Below, piece after piece: positions 10,163-20,254 of a DNA stretch of 64,000 bases; position 1 is the stretch's first letter; the number at the start of each line of letters is the position of its first letter. Both the position numbers and the translations under genes were made by a program. The stretch covers positions 558,001 through 622,000 of the forward strand of contig JAJTCM010000001.1 in NCBI GenBank assembly GCA_021325675.1. Direction: 5' to 3'. The notes beneath the pieces were generated by a model. It was not told where the DNA came from, made no database searches, and was given only the letters and a program-made list of their open reading frames with translations. The DNA comes from Crocinitomicaceae bacterium. Lineage in GTDB: Bacteria > Bacteroidota > Bacteroidia > Flavobacteriales_D > Crocinitomicaceae.

Positions 10163-11443
10163 TTAATCCACCACCGTTTTTTTCTTTTCTTTTTCCTCAG
10201 GCTGAACGAGGATCAGGCGCAGGGAAGTGTCTTTCGTGATATAAGCCCAGGCCCAGTTGATGAAAATAATCAGCTTGTTTTTAACGCTCAGGATGAGCAT
10301 CAGGTGCAGGAACATCCACACGTACCACGCGAAAAAGCCTTTGAATTTCATAAAAGGAAGATCAACGACAGCCTTGTGTTTCCCTACGGTAGCCATTGAG
10401 CCCAAATCCCTGTATTCAAATTCTTTAAGTTCTTTGTTATTAAGCTTTCGTTTAAAATTACGGGCTAAGTTTACTGCCTGGTTGATTGCAACGTTGGCCA
10501 GTTGCGGGTGACCCTTCGGATATTTCGGCGTTTCCATGTGAGCAATGTCACCGATAGCGTAAATATCATCGTAACCTTCAACGCGGTTTGTACGGTTGAC
10601 TTTCAGGCGGTTTCCACGCTGCACGACATCCGGGTTCATTCCCTCGATCAGGTTTCCGGTTACCCCGGCAGCCCAAACGAGCGTTTTGCATTTAATTTCC
10701 CGTCCGTTGCTTAAGTGCACCACTTCATTGATGTAATCCAGCACCTGCACCTGGGTCACTACTTCAACGCCCATTTCTTCCAGGTACTGACGGGAAGCCG
10801 CTTTCGCATTGTCGCTCATGCTGTTCAATGTGTTCGCGCTCCCTTCCACGACGATGATTTTCAGATGGGAAAAGTCGATGCCCGGATAATCTTTGGGTAG
10901 AATGTTCTTTTTGATTTCAGCGAAAGCCCCGGCCATTTCAACACCGGTAGGCCCTGCACCGGCTATAACGATATTGAGCATGGCTTCGCGCTCTTCGTCG
11001 CTGCTGGAAATGTAATCCTCGAACATCTGTAAAACGTGGTTACGGATTGTAATAGAATCGTACGTGCTTTTCAGGGTAAAAGCGCTTTCTGCAATGGATT
11101 TGTTGTTGAAGAAATTCGTCTGACAGCCGGTCGCAATCACGAGGTAATCGTAATCAAAAACCCCGATGCCGGTATGAAGCAGGTTTTTTTCGGGCTCTAC
11201 TTTCAACACTTCCGTCATCCGGATTTGCAAATGCCTTTTTTTCTGAAAAATTTTACGGAAAGGGAAGGAAATGCTTGATGGTTCCAGCTGCGAGGTCGCG
11301 ACCTGGTAAAACAAAGGCTGAAACTGGTGGTGGTTCAGTTTATCGATGAGAAGTACATCAAACAGGCTAGTGTCGATTTTGCGTACAAATTGCATTCCGG
11401 CGAAACCTCCGCCGATTACAATAATTTGTTTACGTTCGTTCAT
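10163..11443 (-). CDS. ndh: Type II NADH dehydrogenase-like FAD oxidoreductase
   Basis: A single-subunit, non-proton-pumping NADH:quinone oxidoreductase of 426 residues. The first dinucleotide fold begins at once (IIVIGGGFAGMQF, residues about 7-19) and binds FAD. The second, IAGAGPTGVEMAG (about 157-170), binds NAD(P)H. The late AIGDIAHME motif contacts the flavin. A hydrophobic segment at about 365-400 likely anchors it to the membrane. An upstream in-frame start at 11485 exists but adds 14 residues with no family counterpart, so the ATG at 11443 is preferred. It lies 99 bases downstream of lon on the same strand and converges on the histidine kinase gene. Quinone as acceptor is inferred from the family. 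Confidence 0.9.
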   Translation of the reverse strand: MNERKQIIVIGGGFAGMQFVRKIDTSLFDVLLIDKLNHHQFQPLFYQVATSQLEPSSISFPFRKIFQKKRHLQIRMTEVLKVEPEKNLLHTGIGVFDYDYLVIATGCQTNFFNNKSIAESAFTLKSTYDSITIRNHVLQMFEDYISSSDEEREAMLNIVIAGAGPTGVEMAGAFAEIKKNILPKDYPGIDFSHLKIIVVEGSANTLNSMSDNAKAASRQYLEEMGVEVVTQVQVLDYINEVVHLSNGREIKCKTLVWAAGVTGNLIEGMNPDVVQRGNRLKVNRTNRVEGYDDIYAIGDIAHMETPKYPKGHPQLANVAINQAVNLARNFKRKLNNKELKEFEYRDLGSMATVGKHKAVVDLPFMKFKGFFAWYVWMFLHLMLILSVKNKLIIFINWAWAYITKDTSLRLILVQPEEKEKKKTVVD

Positions 11444-11542
11444 TGTTACACGTTTTTTAATAGCAATACAGCTTCGTGATCCCAACTGAAACGGGTTTTA
11501 TAGCCCTTAAATTTAACTAAAAAAGTTTAAAAGCAAGTAGAA

Positions 11543-14008
11543 TTAATTTGCAATTTTCTCATACGTTATTTTGATGCTGTCCTTCACTTTTTCATCCGTC
11601 AGGGCAATATCGAGCACTTCCCTCATCGTTTTGACATAATGGAATTTCAGCCCATCCAAATAATCGGCGCGGATATCTTCCACATCTTTGCGGTTATGCT
11701 CACACAGGATAATTTCTTTGATCGAAGCCCGTTTGGCAGCGAGCACTTTTTCCTTGATCCCGCCAACAGGCAATACTTCGCCGCGAAGCGTGATTTCACC
11801 GGTCATAGCCAGGCTCTTTTTCACTTTACGCTGCGTAAAAACGGAAGCCAGGGAAGTCAGCATCGTGATCCCGGCGCTTGGACCGTCTTTTGGCGTAGCC
11901 CCTTCCGGAACGTGGACGTGTACATTATACTGCTCAAAAACTCCCTGTTCAAGATTGAGCCAACTGCTGCGCGACTTTAAGAATTCAAGGGCAATTACAG
12001 CCGATTCTTTCATGACATCACCAAGGTTACCGGTTAGGGTTAATTTGCCTTTTCCACGTGTCACGGAGGATTCGATGAATAAGATATCACCGCCAACACT
12101 TGTCCAGGCGAGCCCGGTTACAACACCTGCAATATCGTTATTGAGGTATTTGGTTTTCGGCCTCCCGATCCCAAGGATGGTATGAAGGTCTTTCATCAGG
12201 ACTTTTTGCTCGTATTTTTCGTCCATGGCGATTTGGCGGGCACGGTTACGAACCAGCTTGGCAACCATTTTATCAAGGCCGCGCACACCGGATTCGTTCG
12301 TATAGTCTTCGATCACTTTTTCAAGCGTCGATTTATCAATGCTGAATTCTTTTTTCGTGATCCCGTGTGCTGCAAGCTGTTTAGGAATGAGGTGGTTTTT
12401 GGCAATTTCAATTTTTTCCTCGATCGTATAGCCGTTCACCTCGATGATTTCCATCCGGTCGCGCAAAGGTCCCTGGATGGTTGAAAGCGAGTTGGCCGTA
12501 GCAATGAACATGACTTTCGAGAGGTCAAATTCCGTTTCGATGTAATTATCGTAAAACTCTTTGTTCTGTTCCGGGTCCATCACTTCCAGGAGGGCAGAGG
12601 ACGGGTCACCGTGATTACTGCGGCTGAGCTTATCGATTTCATCCAGCACAAAAACGGGGTTGGCTTTCTCTGCTTTTTTGATGTTTTGGATCACACGCCC
12701 CGGCATGGCGCCGATATACGTTTTCCGGTGTCCGCGGATCTCAGATTCGTCGTGCAGGCCTCCGAGCGACATGCGTACATACTGGCGGCCCAAAGCGTCT
12801 GCAATGGATTTTCCTAAAGAGGTTTTTCCCACTCCGGGAGGACCGTAAAAGCAGAGGATCGGCGATTTCATGTCGTTTTTCAGCTTCAAAACCGCCAGGT
12901 ATTCCAAAATACGTCTTTTTACATCTTCCAAGCCGTAATGATCGCGGTTCAGGATTTTTTCAGCGCGTTTCAGGTCGAGACTGTCTTTGGAATATTCGCC
13001 CCACGGAAGGTCAAGCAGCATGTCGAGGTAATTAAGCTGGACAGTATATTCGGCGCCCTGTGGGTTCATGCGCTGTAATTTATTCAATTCCTTGTAAAAA
13101 AGACGGGCCACCTTATCAGTCCATTTTTTCTTTTTGGCGCGTTTCTCCATGTCTTCCACCTCCTGGATTTGCGGGTTGTCACCGAGCTCTTCCTGGATCT
13201 GGCGCATTTGCTGGTTGAGGAAATATTCACGCTGCTGGCGGTCAATATCACGTTTTACTTTGGACTGGATCTCAAACTGCATCTGGAGCATTTGCGATTC
13301 TTCGTTCAGGTGTTCCAGTATTTTGTACGCTTTCCGGCGCATATCCAGCTCTTCGAGGATTTGCTGCTTTTTGGAAACATCAGCGTTCATATTCGACGCA
13401 ATGAAATTTACGAGGAAAGTCGGGCTGTCGATATTTCCAATTGCAAAAGATGCTTCTGAAGGGATATTCGGGCTGTCCTTGATGATTTGCAGCGCCTGGT
13501 CCTTGATAGACTTGAAAATCGCCGTCATTTCCTTCGACTTTTTGTCAAAAGCGTTTTCGGGAATGTATTCTACTTCAGCCTTGAAATAAGGATCTGTCTG
13601 TGTAGGCTGGGTCACCTCAAAGCGGCGTTTTCCCTGAATAATCGCCGTGGTGCTTCCGTCCGGCATTTTCAGCATGCGGATGATCTGCGCAACTGTTCCA
13701 ATTGTATGTAAGTCACTGAATTCAGGTGTTTCTTCGTCCTGGTTCTTCTGGGAAACGACACCAATAATTTTATTTCCTTTGTTGGCATCCTGGATCAGCT
13801 TGATGGATTTATCGCGGCCCACGGTAATCGGGATCACAACGCCCGGAAAAAGTACGTTATTGCGCAGCGGCAAAATCGGCAGCTCTTTGGGGAATTCCTG
13901 TTTGTTCATGCGCTCTTCTTCCTCCGGTGTAATCAGGGGAATGAATTCCGCATCGGCTTCTATGTTGTCCGAAAAGTCAAAGTTACTGTTATTAAAAAAA
14001 TCAGTCAT
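11543..14008 (-). CDS. lon: Lon protease (ATP-dependent endopeptidase La)
   Basis: A cytosolic quality-control protease of 821 residues, full length for Lon. The N-terminal LON substrate-recognition domain covers about 40-235 ([15 protein letters not shown] at its start). A coiled-coil region follows, then the AAA+ module with Walker [10 protein letters not shown] near 386-394 and Walker [10 protein letters not shown]. The C-terminal protease domain carries the Ser-Lys dyad: Ser711 in DGPSAG and Lys754 in GIKEKVLAA. Nothing is missing. It sits alone between a 333-base spacer upstream and the NDH-2 gene downstream. Confidence 0.98.
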   Translation of the reverse strand: MTDFFNNSNFDFSDNIEADAEFIPLITPEEEERMNKQEFPKELPILPLRNNVLFPGVVIPITVGRDKSIKLIQDANKGNKIIGVVSQKNQDEETPEFSDLHTIGTVAQIIRMLKMPDGSTTAIIQGKRRFEVTQPTQTDPYFKAEVEYIPENAFDKKSKEMTAIFKSIKDQALQIIKDSPNIPSEASFAIGNIDSPTFLVNFIASNMNADVSKKQQILEELDMRRKAYKILEHLNEESQMLQMQFEIQSKVKRDIDRQQREYFLNQQMRQIQEELGDNPQIQEVEDMEKRAKKKKWTDKVARLFYKELNKLQRMNPQGAEYTVQLNYLDMLLDLPWGEYSKDSLDLKRAEKILNRDHYGLEDVKRRILEYLAVLKLKNDMKSPILCFYGPPGVGKTSLGKSIADALGRQYVRMSLGGLHDESEIRGHRKTYIGAMPGRVIQNIKKAEKANPVFVLDEIDKLSRSNHGDPSSALLEVMDPEQNKEFYDNYIETEFDLSKVMFIATANSLSTIQGPLRDRMEIIEVNGYTIEEKIEIAKNHLIPKQLAAHGITKKEFSIDKSTLEKVIEDYTNESGVRGLDKMVAKLVRNRARQIAMDEKYEQKVLMKDLHTILGIGRPKTKYLNNDIAGVVTGLAWTSVGGDILFIESSVTRGKGKLTLTGNLGDVMKESAVIALEFLKSRSSWLNLEQGVFEQYNVHVHVPEGATPKDGPSAGITMLTSLASVFTQRKVKKSLAMTGEITLRGEVLPVGGIKEKVLAAKRASIKEIILCEHNRKDVEDIRADYLDGLKFHYVKTMREVLDIALTDEKVKDSIKITYEKIAN

Positions 14009-14341
14009 ATGTAAATGTCAATTTGTCAGTATTGTGAATTGTCTTTATCCTATATAACGAATCAAACCGATAAATAGTAAGGCGGTATTAGTATTTCAAG
14101 ATGTATGCCAAGTCCGCCGCGACGGCGAAAGGTGCTTTTTTGGCAGGATTAGCTTACTTTTATTCCTGTAAATTTTGTGGATCGCAAAGGATACAAAGTT
14201 TTCGCTGAGGTCTCAGAGTTTAAGGGTAGCAAAGTAACCTGGTAAAATTAAAAGTGTTTCTTTTAAGCGGCTTACAGTTTCACTAAACAAACAAAACTTT
14301 GTAAATTCTGCGCAAGACTTAGCGCCGCTTTGCGGAACAAA
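14009..14341. repeat. Gene-free spacer with TTTGCG-type degenerate repeats
   Basis: A 333-base gap between lon and bshB1 with no credible reading frame. From about 14170 it holds words such as GATCGCAAAGGATACAAAG, TTTTCGCTGAGG, TTTGTAAATTCTGCGCAAGACTTAGCG and CTTTGCGG. These are the same degenerate family seen at 1-65 and 21.1-21.4 kb. No terminator or promoter could be assigned with confidence. Confidence 0.4.
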
Positions 14342-15058
14342 TCAATTCAAATCAAACAAGCTCTCAACGCCGGGAATGCGTTCCACGGTGAAGCCTTCAG
14401 CATATTGCACCCCGATTGCCCGGCCGAATTCAGCCATGCGGCCCCGCAGGAAATCAAAGAATTCTTCTCCTGAGATCGGTGTTTTGGGCTCTTTGGAATT
14501 GGGATCGTAAAATTGTGTTTTATAAGCGCGTACGGCTTCGAATTTCTGTTCAACGTATTCCGTAACATCAATTACAAAATCCGGCTGGATGTAGCGGTCC
14601 TGGATGTAGTGGTAAACTGCTTTGGGACGATGGGCTTCCTGCTTGTTCTCATCGTGGCCGGTCTCAATTTTACGTAAACCTGAAAGAAAACAGGCTTCGG
14701 AAACGAGCTTGCTGGCGCGGCCATGATCCGGATGGCGGTCGTCGATAGCGTTGCACAGCACGATCTCAGGTTTGAAATACCGGATCTGCTCGATAATTTT
14801 CAGTAAGTTCTCCTGTGAATGCGTAAAAAAACCGTCTTCCATTTTCAGGTTGGCCCGGGCGCTGATCCCCATGACCTGAGAAGCATCTGCCGCTTCTTTG
14901 TAACGCGTTTCAATTGTGCCCCGTGAACCAAGCTCGCCTTGCGTTAAATCCACTAAAGCTACTTTTTTGCCTGCTTTGATATGTTTGATCAAAGTTCCGG
15001 CCGCTGATAATTCAACGTCGTCGGGATGGGCTGCAAAGGCTAAAATATCAACTTTCAT
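14342..15058 (-). CDS. bshB1: Bacillithiol biosynthesis deacetylase BshB1
   Basis: A zinc-dependent LmbE/PIG-L family deacetylase of 238 residues. In bacillithiol synthesis it removes the acetyl group from GlcNAc-malate to give GlcN-malate. The metal motif AHPDD (His11, Asp14) is at the N-terminus, and a second metal ligand region is DDRHPDHGRAS. The LTQGELGSRGT stretch is typical of the BshB1 clade. It starts 10 bases after the stop of a thiol peroxidase gene, so the two appear to form a redox unit. BshA and BshC, the partners for the first and last steps, are not in this window. Confidence 0.92.
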   Translation of the reverse strand: MKVDILAFAAHPDDVELSAAGTLIKHIKAGKKVALVDLTQGELGSRGTIETRYKEAADASQVMGISARANLKMEDGFFTHSQENLLKIIEQIRYFKPEIVLCNAIDDRHPDHGRASKLVSEACFLSGLRKIETGHDENKQEAHRPKAVYHYIQDRYIQPDFVIDVTEYVEQKFEAVRAYKTQFYDPNSKEPKTPISGEEFFDFLRGRMAEFGRAIGVQYAEGFTVERIPGVESLFDLN

Positions 15059-15068
15059 GACAAGATAT

Positions 15069-15530
15069 TTATTGTTCGATCCACTGAATAATCTCCGGGT
15101 CCTGCGGATCTACATTGTGCGAGATCATTTTTACTACCTGTCCGTTTTCGTCCACCAGGTATTTCTGGAAATTCCAGGCTACTTCGGTGTTTGTTTGAGC
15201 TTTCAGCCACTGGTAGAGCGGGTGGGCATCTTTTCCTAAAATCGTTACTTTCGACATCAAAGGGAAAGTCACGTCAAAGTTTTTACTGCAAAACTGTGCA
15301 ATTTCCGTTTCCGTTCCGGGTTCTTGTCCGCCAAAATCGTTGCAAGGAAAACCTAAAACCGTAAAACCTTTGTCTTTATAGTCGAGGTACAAATCCTCCA
15401 AAGGTCCGTAGTGGAATGTATAGCCGCATTCGGAAGCCGTGTTGACGATCAGGATCTTTTTGCCTTTCACTGTCTCCCAGTCAAAGGTTTTGCCGTTTAT
15501 ATCTTTCACTTCAAAATCAAAAAGGGTCAT
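15069..15530 (-). CDS. Glutathione peroxidase-family thiol peroxidase
   Basis: Reduces hydroperoxides with a cysteine in place of selenocysteine. The 153-residue protein has the full catalytic set: Cys35 in NTASECGYT, the Gln/Asn pair in FPCNDFGGQEPG, and Trp-Asn in VAWNFQKYLV. Enzymes of this subfamily in bacteria often use thioredoxin rather than glutathione. Because the next gene, 10 bases downstream, makes bacillithiol, that thiol is a plausible physiological partner here; this is inference from context. The region before the start has a weak TTG-N20-TACCTTCG promoter-like pair on the minus strand. Confidence 0.93.
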   Translation of the reverse strand: MTLFDFEVKDINGKTFDWETVKGKKILIVNTASECGYTFHYGPLEDLYLDYKDKGFTVLGFPCNDFGGQEPGTETEIAQFCSKNFDVTFPLMSKVTILGKDAHPLYQWLKAQTNTEVAWNFQKYLVDENGQVVKMISHNVDPQDPEIIQWIEQ

Positions 15531-15664
15531 TTATACGAGTTTTATATTTAGGGTAACGAAGGTAGTGAACAAATCAGAATAAAACAATACACTTTTATTG
15601 TATAACACCAGAAAACCATAAACAGCCTAAATTAGTGGAAATTTTACAATCTAAAACCGACATT

Positions 15665-16891
15665 ATGCGTGTATTACTTTTAGTAATCGTTTCTTCCTGC
15701 GCTTTTTCTGCGTACAGCCTGGGCCAAAAGCCGGAAACCGACAGTTTGTGCTGCAATTGCCTTAAATACAACTATGAAGAACTTGATAAAGTGCTTGTAT
15801 TCAAAGATCTGATTCAGACAATTGCCCCCAATTACATCCAGCATACCCGGTCTTTAAGTGAAAATATTGATCTCATCCAGTATGAAAAGTTTACTTACCT
15901 CTTTAAGATGGACAGGTATTTAAAATATGAAGTCAACAAAAAAAAATATGCCCTGGAAAGCCTGGAGGACCCTGCTTCACAGGCTTTAAAGCTTGAATTG
16001 GGCCGACTGAACGAGGTGCTGAAGAGAAAATCGGAATTGCTTCATTTTAGGATTTCAGAATGCGAAAAACTGGACATTGTAAAACGCTATAACAGCAAGA
16101 AAAATATGATTAACAGCGTGGCCGCTGATTATTATACCAACTACATCAACCTGATCAATTCAACGATAGACCTTAACAAGCTGGATTATGCGAAGCTGGT
16201 TGAGCTGGAGCGCAAATTAGGCGGAAAGCTTGAGACGAAAAAGCAAACACTACAAACAAGTCCCCGCATAACCCCCGAAGATTCATTAAGCCTTATCCTG
16301 TTAGAAGAATTGCTCTTCGAAAGCCAGGAACGGATTAACAGGTTCGAGCTGAACCAGATCCATAAAAAAATGACATCAGATGATTATCCGGCAGAAGGCA
16401 AAATCCAGGCGTCAGAAAGTTATTTCCTGAAAGAAATTATCAGGAATTCGGACAGCTTATATTTTAACCAGCGTAAACCGAATGAAAAACAAATTATCGT
16501 TGCGAACAATACCATGTATATTTTCCGTAATGACACATTGATTGAAACCATTAAAAACGAAGACAATTCTCAGGTAGCATCCGTTTTTGATAACAGGAAG
16601 CCTATTTCGGTGGATAATTACAGCGCGTTGTTTTATACAATCCAGATCGGGACATACAGCAAGGAGGTAACGACCAAAGAACTGAAAGTGAAATCCAATT
16701 TATTTTACAAAAAACTTCCAAACGGAACGATCCGCTATTCATTTGGTATGTTCAATGACCTGCAAGAAGTCGAAAAAGCCAGGCTGTTGCTTGAGAAAAT
16801 TGGCATTACGGACGTGCTCGTTATTGCCTATTATCACAAAGAGATGATCAGCCTTAAGGAAGCGCGGAAGCTCAAACCGGGACAAGATTAA
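15665..16891 (+). CDS. Secreted SPOR-domain-like protein of unknown function
   Basis: A 408-residue exported protein. The ATG at 15665 is chosen because it puts a signal peptide first (MRVLLLVIVSSCAFSAYS); an upstream GTG at 15635 would add ten polar residues ahead of it. The middle (about 30-240) is charged, largely helical, and likely coiled coil. The last 85 residues (about 320-395: FYTIQIGTYSKEV ... RYSFGMFNDLQEVEKARLLLEKIG) look like a SPOR domain, which binds denuded peptidoglycan at division sites. It stands alone and converges on ccsBA. A role at the cell wall is inferred from the SPOR-like domain only. Confidence 0.7.
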   Translation: MRVLLLVIVSSCAFSAYSLGQKPETDSLCCNCLKYNYEELDKVLVFKDLIQTIAPNYIQHTRSLSENIDLIQYEKFTYLFKMDRYLKYEVNKKKYALESLEDPASQALKLELGRLNEVLKRKSELLHFRISECEKLDIVKRYNSKKNMINSVAADYYTNYINLINSTIDLNKLDYAKLVELERKLGGKLETKKQTLQTSPRITPEDSLSLILLEELLFESQERINRFELNQIHKKMTSDDYPAEGKIQASESYFLKEIIRNSDSLYFNQRKPNEKQIIVANNTMYIFRNDTLIETIKNEDNSQVASVFDNRKPISVDNYSALFYTIQIGTYSKEVTTKELKVKSNLFYKKLPNGTIRYSFGMFNDLQEVEKARLLLEKIGITDVLVIAYYHKEMISLKEARKLKPGQD

Positions 16892-16943
16892 TTCCGGCAT
16901 TTCCGGCGGAAAAAATCTTCTTCAATACCTGCTGATTGAACCG

Positions 16944-19900
16944 TCAGATAAGCTCTTCTTTTATTCTTTTTGAGTATGCCTTAAAGCGGATATACGATAG
17001 AATTGAGAAGATCACAAAGCTTCCGATGGTATAATACAGCCAGGACGGGATTTCTGCCAAGCCTTCACCTTGTGCGTATGAGTGAAGCCCCACGAGGTAG
17101 AAATTCACCCCGAAGAAGGTAAACAAGATCGCGCCGTAGCCCCACAGGGAAACGAGGTTGAACGTAAATTTACCGGCCAGGGCAGGAATGTAGCGTAAAT
17201 GCAGGATCACGGCATACACGAGCACGGAAACCAGGGCCCAGGTTTCTTTCGGGTCCCAGCCCCAGTAGCGCCCCCAGGATTCGTTTGCCCAAACACCGCC
17301 GAGGAAAGTACCAATCGTTAGCATAAACAAGCCGATGGTAATTGTCAGCTCGGAAACGGCCGTAATTTCATTAATATGTGCCGTAATTCGCTGTCCGTTA
17401 TTTTTGTTGCGGAAAATATACAATACCATGTTCTGCATCCCCAAAATAGCGCCAAGGCCAAGGAAACCGTAGCTCCCGGTAATCACCGCTACGTGGATCA
17501 TGAGCCAGTAGGATTTGAGAACGGGCTGTAAAGGCGTAATTTCAGGATCCAGCAAATTCAGGTTGGAAACGAAGAGCATGAAATAGGCGAGGATCGCTGT
17601 TCCGGCAAGCACCATCGGGTTTTTGCGGGAAAAGATAAAGCCTGCAAGCATGGTTACCCAGGCAATGAAAACAATCGCTTCATAACCGTTGCTCCACGGG
17701 GCGTGACCGGAAATATACCAGCGCATTCCCAAACCGGCTGCGTGGTAGAGGAAGATAATCACAATCAAAACGACAAAAGGAATGGTGATCCGGCGGAAAC
17801 GTTTTTCACTGCGCTCACTTGGCTTAACGAAAATACGTACGTAGAAAATGATCAGCAAAATCATACCCAGCGAGAAGTAGCTGTACATTGCATTTTTGAA
17901 GATATTCATCTTGTTGTAGCTGATTTCCATTTTTACCAGGCTTTCGCTCGGAAGAATATCTTTTCGGGCTATCTTGCGCTGATGGGTTTTGAGGTCTTTC
18001 AGCTTATCCGAAGCCGAGCCGTATTTATTGGAGCGCGTAGCTTCAAACAGGCTTTGGAAATAAGACATTGCCATACGTGTGGAAGCGGAATCTTTCGCAA
18101 TAAGCTCGCCGGCAAAAGGCAGGTACCAGGTATTGTTCGGATCGCCTTTTAACGGCAAAATTTTCATGTATTGCCAGGAAACAATGGCATTCACGACTTC
18201 AAAGCGTTCCACGAGCTTGATGAGCTTTTTGTCAAATTCACTGCGCTTGGATTCCAGTTTGCGGTGAGCGATGTTGTAATCCGCGATCCATTTGAAATTG
18301 CCATCCTGTCCCATGAGATTGATCGGGGAAACATATTCTTTCAGCTTCAGGCGCTCACGCAAAGCTTTCGGAACAGCGATGATTTCCTGCTTGCCCCAGT
18401 ACATCGGGAACATGTGCATGCTGACAATCGTTTGAACGGCATTGTATTCCTTGTATTTGCTCTGTCCGTAAATCTTACGCAGCAATTCGTCACAAACGGT
18501 GTGTGCGGGAACAATTCTTCCTTTAAAATCCTGTACCAGCAGGGAAGCAAACTCGTCGGAATGTTCTTTCGACATCACACTGAACGTTTTGTCATCCACC
18601 AAAGGCGCCTGTTCCTGCTGGTGATCGTGGTGCTCATGTCCGCTGTGGTCGTGATCATGGTTATGATGGTGTTCCTGCTCCTGTGCAAATGAAGTCAGGC
18701 TCAAGGCAGAAAACAAAACGGCCAAGGTCAGCAGGGAAGATTCACGGCGCTCGCGTGATTTGCGGATTTTGCCCAGCAAGTCGCGGAAACGTCCGTTCGG
18801 GGCAAATAAGGAAAGGATCATCCCGATCGCCATTAGTAAATATCCAACGTAAGTTACGTTTGTACCCCAAAAGTCATAGTTTACGCTCAAACGTGTTCCT
18901 TCTTCATTTTCAGGGGTTTCCGGGTTGTCAAGATCATAGCTTGACTGGAAAAAGCGGTAACCGCCGTAATCCATCACGTTGTTCATGAAAATGCGGTGAT
19001 CTTTCTTGTATTTTTTCTTTTCATCGAGAACAGTCACTTCGCTGGCAAAAGATGAAGCCACATCCGAACCCGGGTATTTATCGAGAACAAAATCCCGGCA
19101 GGCAATCGCAAAAGGCAATTTGCGCTCCGTTGAGCCGTATCGCATTTCATATTGCAATCCGCCAAGCACAAACATTTCAGATTGCGGCATTTGTCCCATT
19201 CCGCCCTCAAGGCTGACGATGCGGCTTTCTTTTCCGTCAGTAATGCGTAAAGTCAGGATATCAACGCCCACGTCTTTTTTGCCGGAAGACATTTTCGTCA
19301 TTTTAGCGTGGTCGATTTTGCGGTTAAACACAAATTGCTGTCCCTGGACGAGATAAAGCGTAGTGGTCATCAGGGGAACAAGTGTATCCGTCGGGATTTT
19401 GACATACATCGAATCTGAAATCGAAGCGCCGCCCTCACGTACTTTACGCATTTGAGACATCGGGAGGTACTGCATCGGCAATTTGGTTGTGAACATCAGC
19501 TTGCCGTTTTGCTCAATAATATCAATTCCCGGCGCCGAATTTTTCTTTTCGTATGAAATCGGAATGTCACCCAGCATCAAAAACTGGTCTTTTCCTAAAT
19601 AGTTCGATTGTTTTCCGCCGGTTACGATATCAAGCACGTGGCCTTTGATCGTATCCTTGATGAGGAGCGTATCAATTTGTTTGGCTTTAAAATCTACGTA
19701 TTCAATGTGGATAGGGGACTTATGCCCCGGAAAATCATCCACTGTCACATCAAAATCATTGCTTGTCACTTCCGACATGTAATGCTTGTCGTTGTAGACG
19801 TACTGCATTTTTCCGTCATTGATCTTAAACCACAGGTGCGGCTCAGACAGGTAAATGAAATCGGAAGATTGTCCTTCGCGGATCAGCATCAGGCCTTCGT

Positions 19901-20198
19901 AGCCAAAGAAACGGGTAATCGCAGCCCCGATAATGATCACAATAAAAGAAATATGGAAAGCAAAAAGCGCCATTTTCTCCCGCTTGTACATCTGGTAGCG
20001 GAAAATATTCGCGATCAGGTTGATGCACAGGAAAGCCAGCAAGATCTCAAACCATGTAGCGTTGTAAATCCATATTTTGGCCGCCTGGATCCCATATTTT
20101 GATTCGGCAATTGTGGCATAACCGATGGATACAAAAAATATAACCATCGCGACGGCCATCATGCGCATCGAAAATAAAGCTTTGGATAATCTTTCCAT
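16944..20198 (-). CDS. ccsBA: Fused cytochrome c biogenesis protein CcsBA (ResB-CcsA)
   Basis: System II cytochrome c synthase of 1084 residues that moves haem across the inner membrane and attaches it to apocytochromes. The ResB/CcsB half (about 1-470) has several N-terminal helices and a large periplasmic part. The CcsA half (about 800-1080) has the tryptophan-rich haem-handling WWD region WGRYWGWDPKETWA and flanking histidines. Between them is a second signal-like hydrophobic segment ending FAQ, followed by a histidine-rich run at residues 510-530 (13 His in about 20 residues) and a soluble domain of about 270 residues. Fused CcsBA is common in Bacteroidota and Epsilonproteobacteria; the His-rich segment is a notable extra. 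It stands alone on the minus strand. Confidence 0.94.
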   Translation of the reverse strand: MERLSKALFSMRMMAVAMVIFFVSIGYATIAESKYGIQAAKIWIYNATWFEILLAFLCINLIANIFRYQMYKREKMALFAFHISFIVIIIGAAITRFFGYEGLMLIREGQSSDFIYLSEPHLWFKINDGKMQYVYNDKHYMSEVTSNDFDVTVDDFPGHKSPIHIEYVDFKAKQIDTLLIKDTIKGHVLDIVTGGKQSNYLGKDQFLMLGDIPISYEKKNSAPGIDIIEQNGKLMFTTKLPMQYLPMSQMRKVREGGASISDSMYVKIPTDTLVPLMTTTLYLVQGQQFVFNRKIDHAKMTKMSSGKKDVGVDILTLRITDGKESRIVSLEGGMGQMPQSEMFVLGGLQYEMRYGSTERKLPFAIACRDFVLDKYPGSDVASSFASEVTVLDEKKKYKKDHRIFMNNVMDYGGYRFFQSSYDLDNPETPENEEGTRLSVNYDFWGTNVTYVGYLLMAIGMILSLFAPNGRFRDLLGKIRKSRERRESSLLTLAVLFSALSLTSFAQEQEHHHNHDHDHSGHEHHDHQQEQAPLVDDKTFSVMSKEHSDEFASLLVQDFKGRIVPAHTVCDELLRKIYGQSKYKEYNAVQTIVSMHMFPMYWGKQEIIAVPKALRERLKLKEYVSPINLMGQDGNFKWIADYNIAHRKLESKRSEFDKKLIKLVERFEVVNAIVSWQYMKILPLKGDPNNTWYLPFAGELIAKDSASTRMAMSYFQSLFEATRSNKYGSASDKLKDLKTHQRKIARKDILPSESLVKMEISYNKMNIFKNAMYSYFSLGMILLIIFYVRIFVKPSERSEKRFRRITIPFVVLIVIIFLYHAAGLGMRWYISGHAPWSNGYEAIVFIAWVTMLAGFIFSRKNPMVLAGTAILAYFMLFVSNLNLLDPEITPLQPVLKSYWLMIHVAVITGSYGFLGLGAILGMQNMVLYIFRNKNNGQRITAHINEITAVSELTITIGLFMLTIGTFLGGVWANESWGRYWGWDPKETWALVSVLVYAVILHLRYIPALAGKFTFNLVSLWGYGAILFTFFGVNFYLVGLHSYAQGEGLAEIPSWLYYTIGSFVIFSILSYIRFKAYSKRIKEELI

Positions 20199-20254
20199 TA
20201 AAAAAAAGTTTGCGCAAAATTACTCAATGAATTTGAAATAGCTGTATTTTCGGG

